64,000 nt of DNA from Psychrobacter sp. AH5 (GCF_040371085.1 NZ_JAMBMT010000001.1:1426001-1490000), one strand, 5' to 3'. Positions 18,734 through 30,409 are shown, counted from the first letter of the stretch. Program-made: numbers and translations. Notes: generated by a model not told the origin, from the sequence alone.

Positions 18734-19693
18734 CTACATTAGCCCCAAAGCCCGCAAGATAGCCGCGCCAATAGCCATAGCGAACAGCCCTACCACCGTA
18801 GTAAAGGCTAAAATATTGGCCGCTAAAATATCATTACCGCCCATCGCTTTAACCATCACATAACTAGCAGCAGCTGTTGGCGACGCTACCATCAGAAATA
18901 ATACCCCCATGTGCACACCTGTCAAACCAAAAGCTAAGCCAACCGCAATAGCGAGTATTGGTGCAATAATAATACGGCCAAAACTTGCCTGCATTGATAA
19001 GCCTGACAGACTGAGCATAGATTTGAGATTGATACTGGCACCAGCGCAAATCAGTGCTAGCGGCAATGCCACTGCGGCTAGTAAATCACCGGTAGTATGA
19101 ATGACTTTAGGTATCGGCGGCAAAGCTAAGGCCTTATAAATAAAGGCGGCAAGTAGCGCTAGGATAAGCGGATTGGTAAATACCTTTTTTATTACCATCA
19201 GGCTGCGAGTAAGCCGAGTATCATCAGCACTTTTAGAGACGCGGCTTAAGGTAATGACCGCTAGAATATTAAATAAGATGGTGACAATGCCCATATAGAC
19301 CGCGCCGATACTTAAGCCTACAGCGCCATAAGCGTTAGCGACGGTAGCAAGGCCGATAATCGCCATGTTGCTACGAAAGATACCTTGCACAAAAACACCT
19401 TGATCGTTGATGTCAGTGATAAAGCGTTTGGCGTAAAGCTCGCTGCCAATAAATAAAATAAAAGTGACGATTATACCAGCCGTTATCAACGTGATTTGCT
19501 TAGCATAATCGACCTCACTATCGACGACACTGAAGAATAACAAAGCTGGCAGGCAGTAGTTAAAAACGAAATAAGAGGCTTGGTCGATAAACGCTTGACT
19601 GACTTGTCCTTTACGGCGCATAAAAAAACCTAACCCCATCAAAAAAAGGTTGGGCAGTACGATAGTAATGGCAAAGATAACCGCAGCGATCAT
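18734..19693 (-). CDS. AEC family transporter (auxin efflux carrier-like permease)
   Basis: 319-aa membrane protein with about ten hydrophobic helices in two halves, the AEC (BART superfamily) design. Recognisable patterns are PNLFLMGLGFFMRRKGQ, FNYCLPALLFFSV, NMAIIGLATVANAYG, LALPLALICAGASINL and the closing SPTAAASYVMVKAMGGN. In bacteria the family exports or imports small carboxylates such as malate or malonate; the substrate here is unknown. It ends 39 bp after mnmG begins upstream on the same strand, so the two may be co-transcribed. Confidence 0.9.
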   Translation of the reverse strand: MIAAVIFAITIVLPNLFLMGLGFFMRRKGQVSQAFIDQASYFVFNYCLPALLFFSVVDSEVDYAKQITLITAGIIVTFILFIGSELYAKRFITDINDQGVFVQGIFRSNMAIIGLATVANAYGAVGLSIGAVYMGIVTILFNILAVITLSRVSKSADDTRLTRSLMVIKKVFTNPLILALLAAFIYKALALPPIPKVIHTTGDLLAAVALPLALICAGASINLKSMLSLSGLSMQASFGRIIIAPILAIAVGLAFGLTGVHMGVLFLMVASPTAAASYVMVKAMGGNDILAANILAFTTVVGLFAMAIGAAILRALGLM

Positions 19694-19731
19694 AAGGGAC
19701 CCAAATTAGGGAAGCTTTTTAGTAAAGCCGT

Positions 19732-21627
19732 TTATGATTCCAGTGCCGCTTTGGCTTTTTTGTGTTTTTTCACCGTCATCGCGAGCAGCTGAATAGCAGC
19801 TGGCGTCACGCCGCTAATACGCCCTGCCTGCGCTAGAGTGGCTGGCCGCACTTTACTGAGTTTCTGTACGATCTCATTAGAAAGACCTGAGACGATACTA
19901 TAATCAAAGTCTAGTGGTAGCGCCGTATTCTCAAGCCGCTTCATCTGCTCGATGTCCTCACGCTGACGATCGATGTAACCGGCATATTTGACCGAGATTT
20001 CAATCTGCTCACCAACTTGGCTATCAACCTTAGAGTCGGTAATAGCCGCGATATCAGCAAAGTTAATTTGCGGACGTTTTAGCAAGTCATAAGCGGTGGC
20101 TTCTTTGGACAATACTTCACCTGTTTGTGCAGTGAGCTGCTTACCCAAGTCATTCACTGGCGTCGCCCACATATCTTTTAGACGCGCCGACTCGCTAGCG
20201 ATGGCCTCCATTTTTTCTTGATAGGCTTGCCAGCGGGTATCATCAACTAAGCCCAATTTACGACCAGTCTCAGTCAAGCGCTGATCGGCATTGTCTTCGC
20301 GCAATAATAGACGATACTCGGCACGGCTGGTAAACATCCGGTACGGCTCAGTAGTACCATGGGTGATTAAGTCATCGACCAATACGCCAAGATACGCCTC
20401 ATCGCGGCGCGGTGTCCACGTATCAAAATCAGGATTGTTGGTGGTCACGAGTGCCGCATTAGTGCCTGCCAGCAAGCCTTGCACGCCCGCCTCTTCATAG
20501 CCTGTGGTGCCGTTGATTTGTCCGGCAAAATATAGCCCATCAATGGACTTGGTCTCAAGCGTGGGTTTTAAGTTTTGCGGATCAAAATAATCATACTCAA
20601 TCGCATAACCGGGACGGGTAATATGGGCGCTCTCTAAGCCCTTCATACTATGGATAAACTCTAATTGCACATCAAACGGTAAGCTGGTGGAGATACCATT
20701 AGGATAAAGCTCATGGGTGGTTAACCCTTCCGGCTCTATAAAGATTTGATGGCTGTCTTTGTCAGCAAAGCGGTGTATTTTATCCTCAATTGACGGGCAA
20801 TAACGCGGCCCCACGCCTTCGATCTTGCCTGAGAACATCGGCGAGCGATCTAGATTGTCGCGGATGATGTCATGGGTACGCGCATTGGTATGCGTGATAT
20901 AACAATTAACCTGTTCAGGGTGCATAGCCACATCGCCCATATAACTCATCACTGGTAGCGGCGTATCGCCGGGCTGCACTGTCATCACGCTAAAGTCTAC
21001 CGTGCGGGCATCGATACGCGCTGGCGTACCTGTCTTGAGACGACCGACAGGTAGCTTTAATTCACGCAAACGATCGGCAAGTTTGATGGACGGCTGATCC
21101 CCTGCCCGTCCGCCTTTGGAGTTCTCAAGACCAATATGTATTACTCCGCCTAAAAAAGTCCCTGAGGTCAAAATAACCGTCTGGGTTTTGAAAATAATAC
21201 CCGTTGAAGTGACGACAGCCGTCGCGCGACCATTCTCAACCAAAATATCATCCGCGCCTTGCTGAAATAAGTCTAAGTTCGGCTGATTCTCAAGTGTATG
21301 ACGAATAGCGGCTTTATACAGAATACGATCCGCTTGCGCGCGCGTGGCTCGAACCGCTGCACCTTTACGGCTATTTAATACTCGAAACTGAATACCAGCT
21401 TTGTCGGTAGCAAGCGCCATAGCGCCGCCTAACGCATCAATCTCACGTACGAGATGCGACTTGCCGATACCGCCAATAGCTGGGTTACAGCTCATCTGAC
21501 CTAATGTTTCGATATTATGCGTCAATAGCAAGGTTTGCGCACCCATACGCGCTGCTGCCAGAGCCGCCTCGGTACCAGCATGACCGCCACCGATCACCAC
21601 TACGTCGTAAGTTTTTGGGTATTGCAT
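19732..21627 (-). CDS. mnmG: tRNA uridine-5-carboxymethylaminomethyl modification enzyme
   Basis: 631-aa FAD enzyme. With MnmE it adds the carboxymethylaminomethyl group to the wobble uridine of several tRNAs. The N-terminal FAD loop is [21 protein letters not shown] (about 9-29). It has the family blocks [75 protein letters not shown] and a helical C-terminus ending in [19 protein letters not shown]. Length equals E. coli MnmG (629). mnmE is not nearby. Confidence 0.98.
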   Translation of the reverse strand: MQYPKTYDVVVIGGGHAGTEAALAAARMGAQTLLLTHNIETLGQMSCNPAIGGIGKSHLVREIDALGGAMALATDKAGIQFRVLNSRKGAAVRATRAQADRILYKAAIRHTLENQPNLDLFQQGADDILVENGRATAVVTSTGIIFKTQTVILTSGTFLGGVIHIGLENSKGGRAGDQPSIKLADRLRELKLPVGRLKTGTPARIDARTVDFSVMTVQPGDTPLPVMSYMGDVAMHPEQVNCYITHTNARTHDIIRDNLDRSPMFSGKIEGVGPRYCPSIEDKIHRFADKDSHQIFIEPEGLTTHELYPNGISTSLPFDVQLEFIHSMKGLESAHITRPGYAIEYDYFDPQNLKPTLETKSIDGLYFAGQINGTTGYEEAGVQGLLAGTNAALVTTNNPDFDTWTPRRDEAYLGVLVDDLITHGTTEPYRMFTSRAEYRLLLREDNADQRLTETGRKLGLVDDTRWQAYQEKMEAIASESARLKDMWATPVNDLGKQLTAQTGEVLSKEATAYDLLKRPQINFADIAAITDSKVDSQVGEQIEISVKYAGYIDRQREDIEQMKRLENTALPLDFDYSIVSGLSNEIVQKLSKVRPATLAQAGRISGVTPAAIQLLAMTVKKHKKAKAALES

Positions 21628-21792
21628 TTGAGCCTCGCTTGACGTTTAGAGTCAACTTTAAAAACCGATGTGAAATTCATGAACCATAAAAATTTGCTTA
21701 GAAAAAGCAAGCGCTAATTATACCAATTTTTAGTCGGTATTAGTATGCGTAACAGATAGCATTATCTGCTTATTGCTAGCTTTGTCCTGACT

Positions 21793-22323
21793 CTATTTTT
21801 CTTGATTTAATGGCACTACCTGATCGGCATGCCCGCTCACCAGCATATGCTGGCTACCATAACCTTCTGGATTAATTTGCAGATAAGCATTCATAAGGCC
21901 AATAGCTTCGCCATCATCACTCATCAAAATCTTTGACTTAATCATCTCTACAGGCGGTAACGGTAAATTCTTTAATAGAGCTAAAAGCTGCTCATTATCG
22001 CCTTTATCAATGACTAACTCGATAAGCTGACGCGCATCAATAGGTAAATCTGGCGTATTTTGTGCTAAAAGCGCAAAGTGATAAGCTCCTGCCGCATCCT
22101 GATCGGCGACAATACGGCGCTCAATAGCTAAATAAGTCGGCTCAGTCGCCCCGCCCGCTACGCTAAGCTGGTGAATACATCTAAGCGCTGAGTTTGGCTC
22201 GTTGTCCGCTATCTCAATAATTCGCGCTGATTCATTCTTTAGATGCTCGCGGCGTTTTTCTAAAGCGGCATTTTTATGAGCCTCTACGTCCATAGCTTGG
22301 AATTGGGTTGCTTGATTCGTCAT
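21793..22323 (-). CDS. Hypothetical protein, 176 aa
   Basis: A soluble, acidic, helix-rich protein that I do not recognise. Pairs of helices (RIIEIADNEPNSALRCIHQLS, AGAYHFALLAQN, ARQLIELVIDKGDNEQLLALLKNLPL) look like a short TPR-like helical repeat fold, but this is only an impression. No signal peptide or membrane segment. It lies between mnmG and grxD on the same strand, separated from each by more than 150 bp, and likely has its own promoter. Confidence 0.7.
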   Translation of the reverse strand: MTNQATQFQAMDVEAHKNAALEKRREHLKNESARIIEIADNEPNSALRCIHQLSVAGGATEPTYLAIERRIVADQDAAGAYHFALLAQNTPDLPIDARQLIELVIDKGDNEQLLALLKNLPLPPVEMIKSKILMSDDGEAIGLMNAYLQINPEGYGSQHMLVSGHADQVVPLNQEK

Positions 22324-22411
22324 AATAGCCTCTTATTATTTATCTGACTTTATTTATACAACTTTATGTCTATAAGTATGCAGCCATATATGGGGATAAA
22401 TACCTCAAAAA

Positions 22412-22459
22412 CAACAAAGCCTGAGCCGGCCACTACTGGCTCACTCAGGCTTTGTTAGA
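22412..22459 (-). terminator. Intrinsic terminator of grxD
   Basis: Long stem AACAAAGCCTGAG / CTCAGGCTTTGTT with an inner GAGCC/GGCTC stretch, followed on the minus strand by GTTTTTG. It starts 40 bp past the grxD stop. Confidence 0.8.
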
Positions 22460-22498
22460 CTTAACTTATAACGTTAAACTTATAGTCTTATAAAGTTA

Positions 22499-22849
22499 TT
22501 AAGCAGCAGGGCTATTGGCTTCTACTAAAGGCTTAAGCTCGCCTGATTGATACATCTGTAAGATAATATCTGAGCCGCCCATCAGCTCGCCATCAATCCA
22601 TAGCTGCGGAAAAGTCGGCCAGTTGGCAACTTTTGGCAGTGTCGCACGAATCTCTGGGTTCTCTAAGATATTAACAAAAGCAAAGGGACGACCAATTTGC
22701 GTTAGCACTTCAATAGAACGTGCTGAAAACCCGCACTGCGGAAACTGCGGCGTGCCTTTCATATAAAGAATCACTTTATTATCACGAATTTGATCACGGA
22801 TCAGTTGTTCGACATCATTGGTATCGGTATTTGGGGTTTGCTCGCTCAT
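22499..22849 (-). CDS. grxD: Monothiol glutaredoxin, Grx4 family
   Basis: 116-aa monothiol glutaredoxin that carries or delivers [2Fe-2S] clusters with glutathione. The active site is CGFS within TPQFPQCGFSARSIEVL. NWPTFPQLWIDGELMGGSDIILQMYQSGEL is the glutathione and cluster-binding C-terminal half. I start it at ATG 22849 (MSEQTPNT): GGAGC lies 5 nt upstream, whereas the longer frame begins 42 bases earlier without such a site. Length then matches E. coli GrxD (115). Confidence 0.97.
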   Translation of the reverse strand: MSEQTPNTDTNDVEQLIRDQIRDNKVILYMKGTPQFPQCGFSARSIEVLTQIGRPFAFVNILENPEIRATLPKVANWPTFPQLWIDGELMGGSDIILQMYQSGELKPLVEANSPAA

Positions 22850-22991
22850 ATTAGCTCCTATTAATAAGGGTTGTGGATATTTGATTGTCAATATGTGCTA
22901 CATGGGGTAGCGATAACTTTATTACAAGTAGAGGGTCTATCAGTTAGACGATTATAACCTATTTTATAAATAGTGCTTTATACCGCTACTT

Positions 22992-23483
22992 TTATATTTT
23001 TGGCACTAACAATACCACCGCATTCGCCATAATGCCTTCTTGACGACCAGTAAAACCTAACTTCTCAGTAGTGGTCGCTTTGACACTGATATTAGAGATA
23101 TCGGTTTGCAAGTCGCTTGCGATATTAGCGCGCATGGCTGCATTATGCGCAGCCAGCTTTGGACGCTCGCACATCACGGTGATATCAGCGTTGCCAAGTT
23201 TATAGCCTGCAGCCAGTATTTTATTATAGACGTAACGCAGTAATATCCGTGAATCGAGGCCGGCATGTGCGCTATCAGTATCAGGGAAATGCTGACCGAT
23301 ATCGCCCATTGCTAGAGCTCCTAACAGCGCATCAGCCAACGCATGAAGCACTACATCGCCATCAGAATGCGCCAGCAAGCTATGGGTATGCTCAATCGGC
23401 ACGCCAGCGAGTATCACGTATTGCTGCTGCTCGCCATTATTATGAAAAGCATGAACGTCAATGCCTTGACCTATTTTTATCAT
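22992..23483 (-). CDS. ispF: 2-C-methyl-D-erythritol 2,4-cyclodiphosphate synthase
   Basis: 163-aa enzyme of the MEP isoprenoid pathway, forming a trimer with a zinc at each active site. GQGIDVHAF gives the Asp and His metal ligands, and [22 protein letters not shown] the third ligand and the family signature. The C-terminal [17 protein letters not shown] segment binds the CMP moiety. The start at ATG 23483 fits IspF lengths of about 157-160 and has GGAAG upstream; the TTG further up is unlikely. ispD is not adjacent, unlike in many proteobacteria. It is divergent from mnmA. Confidence 0.97.
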   Translation of the reverse strand: MIKIGQGIDVHAFHNNGEQQQYVILAGVPIEHTHSLLAHSDGDVVLHALADALLGALAMGDIGQHFPDTDSAHAGLDSRILLRYVYNKILAAGYKLGNADITVMCERPKLAAHNAAMRANIASDLQTDISNISVKATTTEKLGFTGRQEGIMANAVVLLVPKI

Positions 23484-23607
23484 TATTAAAACTTCCAAAG
23501 TTAGAAATAATACCTCACAACTAGCAACTTAGTTAAACAACGTATAGCCAGTTGAGAATAAAACTGTCATAAATTGATCACTAATAAGTCCGTGCCATTG
23601 GCTACTG

Positions 23608-23638
23608 TTGCCAACACATCTCAATTAGCTGTTATAAT
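23608..23638 (+). promoter_or_regulatory. Candidate sigma-70 promoter of mnmA
   Basis: A perfect -10 TATAAT at 23633-23638, 38 bp before the ATG, with TTGCCA at 23608-23613 as the nearest -35. The 19-bp spacing is long, so the -35 assignment is doubtful. Confidence 0.5.
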
Positions 23639-23675
23639 ATGGGGCTTATTTTATCACAAGTTGTTGAGCCTTTTT

Positions 23676-24902
23676 ATGTCAGCTATGCTAAATGCTTCTG
23701 TCGCCTCAGTTTCAGATACTACCCCCGCCCATCGCGCCTTAAACCTTGCCGATATTCAACACCCAAGTCAAGTGCGCGTCATCGTCGGCATGTCAGGCGG
23801 TGTTGACTCTTCGGTATCCGCCGTTCTCTTGCAGCAAGCAGGGTTTATGGTCGAAGGTCTGTTTATGAAAAACTGGGAAGAGGATGACGGCACCGAATAC
23901 TGTACAGCGATGGATGATTTGGCAGACGCACAAGCGGTCTGCGACAAGATCGGCATGACACTGCACACCGCCAACTTTGCTATGGAATATTGGGACAGAG
24001 TTTTCGAGCACTTCTTAGCCGAATATCAAGCAGGTCGTACGCCAAATCCTGATATCTTATGCAATAAAGAGATTAAATTTAAGGCATTCTTAGACTATGC
24101 TTTGACTCTAGGTGCTGACTACATTGCGACAGGGCATTACACACGCCGCAGTGTCAATTATAAAAATGCTGATGGCATGGATGTGGCGCAGCTATTGCGT
24201 GGCCTTGATAATAATAAAGATCAAAGCTACTTTCTGCATGCAGTTGGCGGTGATAAAATCGCCAAAACTTTATTTCCAGTCGGCGAGCTTGAAAAACCAA
24301 TCGTGCGTCAAATCGCTGAAGAGCATGATTTAGCGACGGCTAAAAAGAAAGACTCTACCGGTATTTGCTTTATTGGGGAGCGTAGATTCAAAGACTTCTT
24401 ACAGCAGTACTTACCGGCGCAAAAAGGCGATATCATCACTGACGATGGTCATATCATTGGTCAGCATGATGGGCTGATGTATTACACTTTAGGACAGCGC
24501 GGCGGCATTGGCATTGGCGGGGTCAAAGACCGCCCGGAGGAGCCGTGGTTTGTGTTAGCTAAAGACTTAGATAAAAACCAGCTCATTGTCGGTCAAGGTC
24601 ACGAGCATCCAATGCTGATGAGCACGGAGCTGCAGGCTTATAAAATGGACTGGGTCGATGGCTTAGCGCCAAAAGCTGTTTTTACTAGCGAGGGCTTAAG
24701 CTGTATGGCAAAATCGCGCTATCGTCAGCCGGATCAAGCCTGCCGTGTGTTTGCTATCGATGAGCAAGGGCTGCAAGTAAGAGTCGTTTTTGATGAGCCC
24801 CAGCGCGCGGTAACCCCTGGTCAATCGGCAGTGTTTTATATCGATGAGGTCTGCCTTGGCGGCGGGGTTATTGAGTCTATCGATGCGCCGTGTGAGCTTT
24901 AA
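23676..24902 (+). CDS. mnmA: tRNA-specific 2-thiouridylase
   Basis: 408-aa enzyme that thiolates position 2 of the wobble uridine in Lys, Glu and Gln tRNAs. The PP-loop is [18 protein letters not shown] (about 33-50). The two catalytic cysteines are expected in [12 protein letters not shown] and [29 protein letters not shown] and [13 protein letters not shown] are further family blocks. I chose ATG 23676; the longer frame starts with TTG upstream of the candidate -10 and so cannot be translated from that promoter. With mnmG nearby, two enzymes of the same wobble-base pathway lie within 5 kb. Confidence 0.97.
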   Translation: MSAMLNASVASVSDTTPAHRALNLADIQHPSQVRVIVGMSGGVDSSVSAVLLQQAGFMVEGLFMKNWEEDDGTEYCTAMDDLADAQAVCDKIGMTLHTANFAMEYWDRVFEHFLAEYQAGRTPNPDILCNKEIKFKAFLDYALTLGADYIATGHYTRRSVNYKNADGMDVAQLLRGLDNNKDQSYFLHAVGGDKIAKTLFPVGELEKPIVRQIAEEHDLATAKKKDSTGICFIGERRFKDFLQQYLPAQKGDIITDDGHIIGQHDGLMYYTLGQRGGIGIGGVKDRPEEPWFVLAKDLDKNQLIVGQGHEHPMLMSTELQAYKMDWVDGLAPKAVFTSEGLSCMAKSRYRQPDQACRVFAIDEQGLQVRVVFDEPQRAVTPGQSAVFYIDEVCLGGGVIESIDAPCEL

Positions 24903-24975
24903 TCGCTGTTTATAACTTTTTAATAGTTCTAATAGACTATTTTTATTGATTTTATTTTACATTTTTATTTATTAA

Positions 24976-26382
<1,407 letters not shown>

Positions 26383-26415
26383 CTTATAAGCTGTTATTTA
26401 TCAGTCAGATAGCCA

Positions 26416-27051
26416 ATGAGCGCCTCTTTTAGACCTATACTTTTTAGCACTATAGCGGTAATCCTCGTTATGGTGCTAGCGAGTATTCAGCCTTTGGCCT
26501 GGTCAAGCTACTTGCTGCATCAAGCCGGAACTTTGCTGTTTTTAGCTTTTATATTATACGCGTACCGCTTTTGGCAAATCAGCTCAAAGTCTTATGTGTT
26601 AGCGACGCTATTTTTAATTATTCATATCGTTGGCGCGCGTTATTTGTATTCTTATGTGCCCTATGATGATTGGACGCTGCAAATTTTTGGTATTCGTTTG
26701 AGTGAGCTTATGGGTTGGCAGCGCAATATGTACGATCGCTTGGTACATTTTAGCTATGGCTTACTGCTGTTTGGTTTGATGTTTGATGGTTTTAAGAACG
26801 CCTTTAATAGTGCTGACACTAAGCAATTGATAGCGCTAGTTTTAATGCTCAACCTCGCTAGTAGCGCGCTTTATGAGCTATTTGAATGGGCGCTAGCTAT
26901 GACCATGTCGCCAGAAGCGGCTGAGGCTTACAACGGTCAGCAAGGCGATATTTGGGATGCGCACAAAGATATGGCTTTGGCACTTGTTGGCGGGCTACTG
27001 GCAGCGACTGTCTTTATATGGCTAAAGTCTAAAGCCAAAACGACGCTTTAA
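26416..27051 (+). CDS. DUF2238 / YjdF-like integral membrane protein
   Basis: 211-aa protein with about six membrane helices and no recognised activity. The block DRLVHFSYGLLL (about 105-116) and the ALYELFEWALAM ... GQQGDIWDAHKDMALALVGG segment (about 150-195) are the conserved parts of the DUF2238/YjdF family, with acidic and His residues inside membrane segments. It is 33 bp after purB, same strand, and probably on the same transcript. Its stop overlaps the convergent lipoprotein gene by 4 bp. Confidence 0.8.
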   Translation: MSASFRPILFSTIAVILVMVLASIQPLAWSSYLLHQAGTLLFLAFILYAYRFWQISSKSYVLATLFLIIHIVGARYLYSYVPYDDWTLQIFGIRLSELMGWQRNMYDRLVHFSYGLLLFGLMFDGFKNAFNSADTKQLIALVLMLNLASSALYELFEWALAMTMSPEAAEAYNGQQGDIWDAHKDMALALVGGLLAATVFIWLKSKAKTTL

Positions 27052-27230
27052 TCGTCTTTTTTATCATCACTATCGCCTGGGATGATCGCTTTGCCAACAG
27101 CGACCGTGCCTTTAGCGATACCTTTGGTGGTTTTATAAGCGACTTTTACGGGTACAGTGACGACTTTATGAACGCAAGCTTGTAAGAACAAAAGACTAGT
27201 CACTATGGCGATAAGTTGTAATTTTTTCAT
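27048..27230 (-). CDS. Small lipoprotein, 60 aa
   Basis: Starts with a textbook lipoprotein signal: MKKLQLIAIVTSLLFLQAC, with the lipobox LQAC and the lipidated Cys at residue 19. The mature part is 42 residues, Val/Lys/Gly-rich (VVTVPVKVAYKTTKGIAKGTVAVGK), ending in an acidic tail DSDDKKDD. This pattern of tiny lipoprotein is common in Acinetobacter and Psychrobacter, but no function is known to me. It is convergent with, and overlaps by 4 bp, the DUF2238 gene. Confidence 0.82.
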   Translation of the reverse strand: MKKLQLIAIVTSLLFLQACVHKVVTVPVKVAYKTTKGIAKGTVAVGKAIIPGDSDDKKDD

Positions 27231-27394
27231 AAGTTTTTACTGACAGTAGAATGAGAAACAATCATAAACTATTCGCTATAAATTCTAAAGTAAAGCTAGC
27301 TTTTATCACAAAATATACTCGCATTGTTTATAACTAAAGTCTTAATATCCCAAAACCTATTACGATTTAAGCCTTTGATATTTTGGATTGAACC

Positions 27395-28567
27395 ATGACT
27401 TCTATACCCCTTTGTCTACCTGATGGCATGACGCCTGAGCAATTTCTCAACGACTACTGGCAAAAAAAGCCGTTACTTATCAAGCAAGGCCTGCCGCAGC
27501 TTATCGGTATGTTTGAGCCGGAAGATATGCTTGGACTAGCGCTAGAAGAAGACGCTGCGGCGCGCTTACTGACCCAAGCGGCAACTAAGCCTATTGATAA
27601 ACCCCAATGGCAAATTAAAAAAAGCCCATTATCTGAGTCTGACTTTGATAATTTGCCTCCGCAGTGGACGGTGCTAGTACAGAACCTTGAGCAGTGGTCA
27701 CCCAAGCTTGGCCAGCTCTGGCAAGCTTTTGATTTTATTCCGCAGTGGCAGCGTGATGATATCATGGTCTCTTATGCGCCAAAGGGCGGCTCTGTTGGCA
27801 AACATTATGATGATTACGATGTATTTTTGGCACAAGGTTATGGCTCACGGCGCTGGCAGCTGGGCAAATTCTGTGACGAAAATACCGAGTTTGTAGCGGA
27901 TGAGCCGATTCGTATCTTTGATGATATGGGCGAGATTATCTTTGAGGAGATTCTACAAGCTGGCGACGTGCTGTATGTCCCGCCCAAACTATCCCATTTT
28001 GGCGTAGCACAGGACGATTGCCTGACCTTTTCTTTTGGCTGTCGCCGTCCGAATCTGATGCAAATTATCGACAGTATCGCTGATGTAGCGACTAATGACA
28101 GTCAGTTATTTATTCCGATGCTACTGCTACAAACGCTACAAGCCTCAGGTGAGCTTCAAGCTGACAGCATTCAGGCGATTAAAGAGCAATTACTACAAAT
28201 GCTACAATCTACGCGCGGTGATGACATAATTCGCCAAGCAGTCTCTGAGGTGGTCAGTAAGCGTCAGTACGATGCGCTCGTTCCTGAAGAGAGCTTAAAT
28301 ACAGATGAGCTTATGCAAGCGCTAGAAGAGGGCGCAACGCTGCAAGCGGACTATAGCAATCGCTTGCTCTATACTCAGACTGACGCAGGCGATAGGTTAT
28401 ATGCCAACGGTCAGCGCCTTGATGGCCTTGAGGATACAGCAGTGGCATTATTAAAAAGACTGGCAGATGGTGAGCTGCTAAGCGCGAATGACGTGATAGC
28501 GATTGATGCTGATGAATTGATGGAATGGCTTGAGAATGGCTGGATTTGGGTGAATTATCCTGACTGA
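27395..28567 (+). CDS. roxA: Ribosomal protein uL16 arginine hydroxylase (RoxA/YcfD-like JmjC oxygenase)
   Basis: 390-aa 2-oxoglutarate/Fe(II) oxygenase; the E. coli homologue hydroxylates Arg81 of ribosomal protein L16. The JmjC cupin includes GKHYDDYDVFLAQGYGSRRWQLG, with the HxD metal ligands (HYD, about 134-136). The distal His is in YVPPKLSHFGVAQDDCLTFSFGCR. The N-terminus FLNDYWQKKPLLIKQGLP is the family opening, and the C-terminal third is a winged-helix dimer region. Length agrees with YcfD (373). It stands alone with a terminator after it. Confidence 0.93.
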   Translation: MTSIPLCLPDGMTPEQFLNDYWQKKPLLIKQGLPQLIGMFEPEDMLGLALEEDAAARLLTQAATKPIDKPQWQIKKSPLSESDFDNLPPQWTVLVQNLEQWSPKLGQLWQAFDFIPQWQRDDIMVSYAPKGGSVGKHYDDYDVFLAQGYGSRRWQLGKFCDENTEFVADEPIRIFDDMGEIIFEEILQAGDVLYVPPKLSHFGVAQDDCLTFSFGCRRPNLMQIIDSIADVATNDSQLFIPMLLLQTLQASGELQADSIQAIKEQLLQMLQSTRGDDIIRQAVSEVVSKRQYDALVPEESLNTDELMQALEEGATLQADYSNRLLYTQTDAGDRLYANGQRLDGLEDTAVALLKRLADGELLSANDVIAIDADELMEWLENGWIWVNYPD

Positions 28568-28606
28568 TTTCACAGTTATTCAAAACAATGAGTTGAATGT
28601 AAGCCC

Positions 28607-28646
28607 AAAAAAACCGCTACCTAATAGCTTTTAGATAGCGGTTTTT
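28607..28646. terminator. Bidirectional intrinsic terminator between roxA and the DASS transporter
   Basis: Stem AAAAACCGCTA / TAGCGGTTTTT with an inner loop of about 15 nt; A-run on one side and T-run on the other serve both converging genes. Confidence 0.88.
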
Positions 28647-28666
28647 GCTTGTGACGGCCTAGCAAA

Positions 28667-30088
28667 TTACATCAAGAATAAATACGCCCATAAACCAACC
28701 ACGATAGTGGCGATAATATTAAGGATGACCCCGGTACGCACCATCTCTGATTGTTTAATCAAACCAGTACCGAAGACAATGGCGTTCGGCGGCGTAGCTA
28801 CTGGTAGCATAAAGGCACAAGAAGCCCCGATACCGATGACCAATACTAATACCTCAGCAGGTAAGCCCATCTGCTCAGCAATAGCAGCAAAAACAGGCAC
28901 CAGTAACGCAGCAGACGCCGTATTAGAAGCGAACTCTGTCAAGAAGATAATAAATGCTGAAACGGCAATCATAATGATAATCAGCGGCGCTACCGATAAG
29001 GCATTGGCGACACTTTGACCTAGTACTAGAGACGCGCCAGATATTTTGAGAATATTAGATAACGCAATGCCGCCGCCAAATAGCATGAGTACGCCCCAAT
29101 CGGTATTGTCAGAGACCTGCTTCCACGACACTAAGCCCAAGCTCACCACCGCTGCCGCTGCTGTCAAAGCAATAACTGCATCAGTATCTTCAATGGATAA
29201 AGCGGCGCCAATTTTTTTAGAAAATATCCAGCTTAGCGCGGTAATAATAAAGACAATAATCGTCAAGACGCGAGTCTTCGTCCAAGCAATCGGCTCATCT
29301 TGATTAAGAGTGATTTTGCGATTGAGATTAGGCTTTAGTACCAAATACATGGCCCCTAATAACAAAGGCAATAGCACCAACATGATAGGAATACCAAACT
29401 TCATCCAATCCACAAAGGCGATATTTAGAGCTTTGGCAGCGATAGCGTTTGGCGGCGAGCCAACGATAGTTCCCAAACCGCCCAAACTTGCTGAATACGC
29501 TATACCCAAAAGTACAAACACAAAAGTGCCACGGTCTTTTTCACGATCCACTTGCGTCAAGATACCTAGCGCCAAGGGTAACATCATCGCTGCTGTCGCC
29601 GTGTTCGATATCCACATCGATAAAAATGCAGTCACTGCAAATATCAAAAAAACTGCGGTACTAAGTTTACCGCCAGACATCGATAAAATTTTCAGCGCGA
29701 TTTTTCTATCCAATTGCTGTACGTGCAAAGCCGCTGCTAAGGCAAAACCGCCAAAGAATAGATAAATAGTAGGATTGGCAAAGCTTTGTAAACCTACCTC
29801 AGCATCAAACTCTGGTATGCCGATCAAAGTTCCTACGACGACAACCAATATCGCTGTAATAGTCACATGCACTGCTTCAGTTAGCCATAATGCACCAATA
29901 AAAAACAACATAGCCAAACCTTTATTGGCGTTGACCTCAAAGGGTAGTATGTTATAAATAACCATACTAATAATAGCGGCAATCGCCACAACTATTAGCC
30001 CTTTACCCGTACCCTTAGGAAAAGTATCGGTAAACAGATACTCGTTGCCATCATCGGGAATATGGCTATCTAACTTTTTTTCTGACAT
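28667..30088 (-). CDS. DASS/SLC13 family sodium:dicarboxylate (or sulfate) symporter
   Basis: 473-aa membrane protein with about 11-12 segments. The family marks are ALWLTEAVHVTITAILV at the first repeat, WISNTATAAMMLPLA (the SNT motif, about 160-174, first substrate/Na+ site), and FASNTASAALLVPVFAAI (second SNT). SCAFMLPVATPPNAIVFGTG near the C-terminus is the DASS signature. These proteins take up succinate, malate, fumarate or citrate with Na+. The exact substrate is unknown. The upstream region has a perfect 15-bp palindrome that could be an operator. Confidence 0.93.
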   Translation of the reverse strand: MSEKKLDSHIPDDGNEYLFTDTFPKGTGKGLIVVAIAAIISMVIYNILPFEVNANKGLAMLFFIGALWLTEAVHVTITAILVVVVGTLIGIPEFDAEVGLQSFANPTIYLFFGGFALAAALHVQQLDRKIALKILSMSGGKLSTAVFLIFAVTAFLSMWISNTATAAMMLPLALGILTQVDREKDRGTFVFVLLGIAYSASLGGLGTIVGSPPNAIAAKALNIAFVDWMKFGIPIMLVLLPLLLGAMYLVLKPNLNRKITLNQDEPIAWTKTRVLTIIVFIITALSWIFSKKIGAALSIEDTDAVIALTAAAAVVSLGLVSWKQVSDNTDWGVLMLFGGGIALSNILKISGASLVLGQSVANALSVAPLIIIMIAVSAFIIFLTEFASNTASAALLVPVFAAIAEQMGLPAEVLVLVIGIGASCAFMLPVATPPNAIVFGTGLIKQSEMVRTGVILNIIATIVVGLWAYLFLM

Positions 30089-30165
30089 AAATTATCCTTA
30101 TTTTGCTAAAACAGAGTTTTAACACATGGAGTTTTTTGTTACACACAGACACCAAAGTTATGCAG

Positions 30166-30180
30166 TTGTACTGTGTACAA
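30166..30180. promoter_or_regulatory. Perfect palindrome, possible operator
   Basis: TTGTAC-TGT-GTACAA, arms of six with a 3-nt centre. It lies between two divergent genes, 78 bp before the transporter start and 71 bp before the 52-aa ORF. Suits a dimeric regulator; no regulator gene is adjacent. Confidence 0.45.
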
Positions 30181-30250
30181 GGGATAACTAGTGACTCATA
30201 CTTATAAAGTTCACTCATAAGTACGAGATAACACTAATCAGGAGTACTAC

Positions 30251-30409
30251 ATGTCAAATCGTGATACCGCCGATTCAACTACCAAGATGGCACCTACAGA
30301 TATCAATCAAGATGGTCTTGATAAAGAAGATCAACAGCGTACCGATGATTCCGCCTTAGACATGATGCAAGGTATGCATGAGCATGAAGATCATAACGAA
30401 GATGAGTAA
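30251..30409 (+). CDS. Small acidic hydrophilic protein, 52 aa
   Basis: Starts MSNRDTADSTTKMAPTDINQ and ends MMQGMHEHEDHNEDE, with Asp/Glu making up about a quarter of it and no hydrophobic segment, so it is probably disordered. AGGAG sits 6 nt before the ATG and a strong terminator follows about 60 bp after the stop. These make it a credible gene despite its size. The Met/His/acidic tail (HEHEDH) might bind metal, which is a guess. No family recognised. Confidence 0.7.
   Translation: MSNRDTADSTTKMAPTDINQDGLDKEDQQRTDDSALDMMQGMHEHEDHNEDE

Noticed and set aside
28707..29957. A series of plus-strand frames opposite the DASS transporter
   Set aside because: Antisense shadows of a well-supported transporter, with typical shadow composition.
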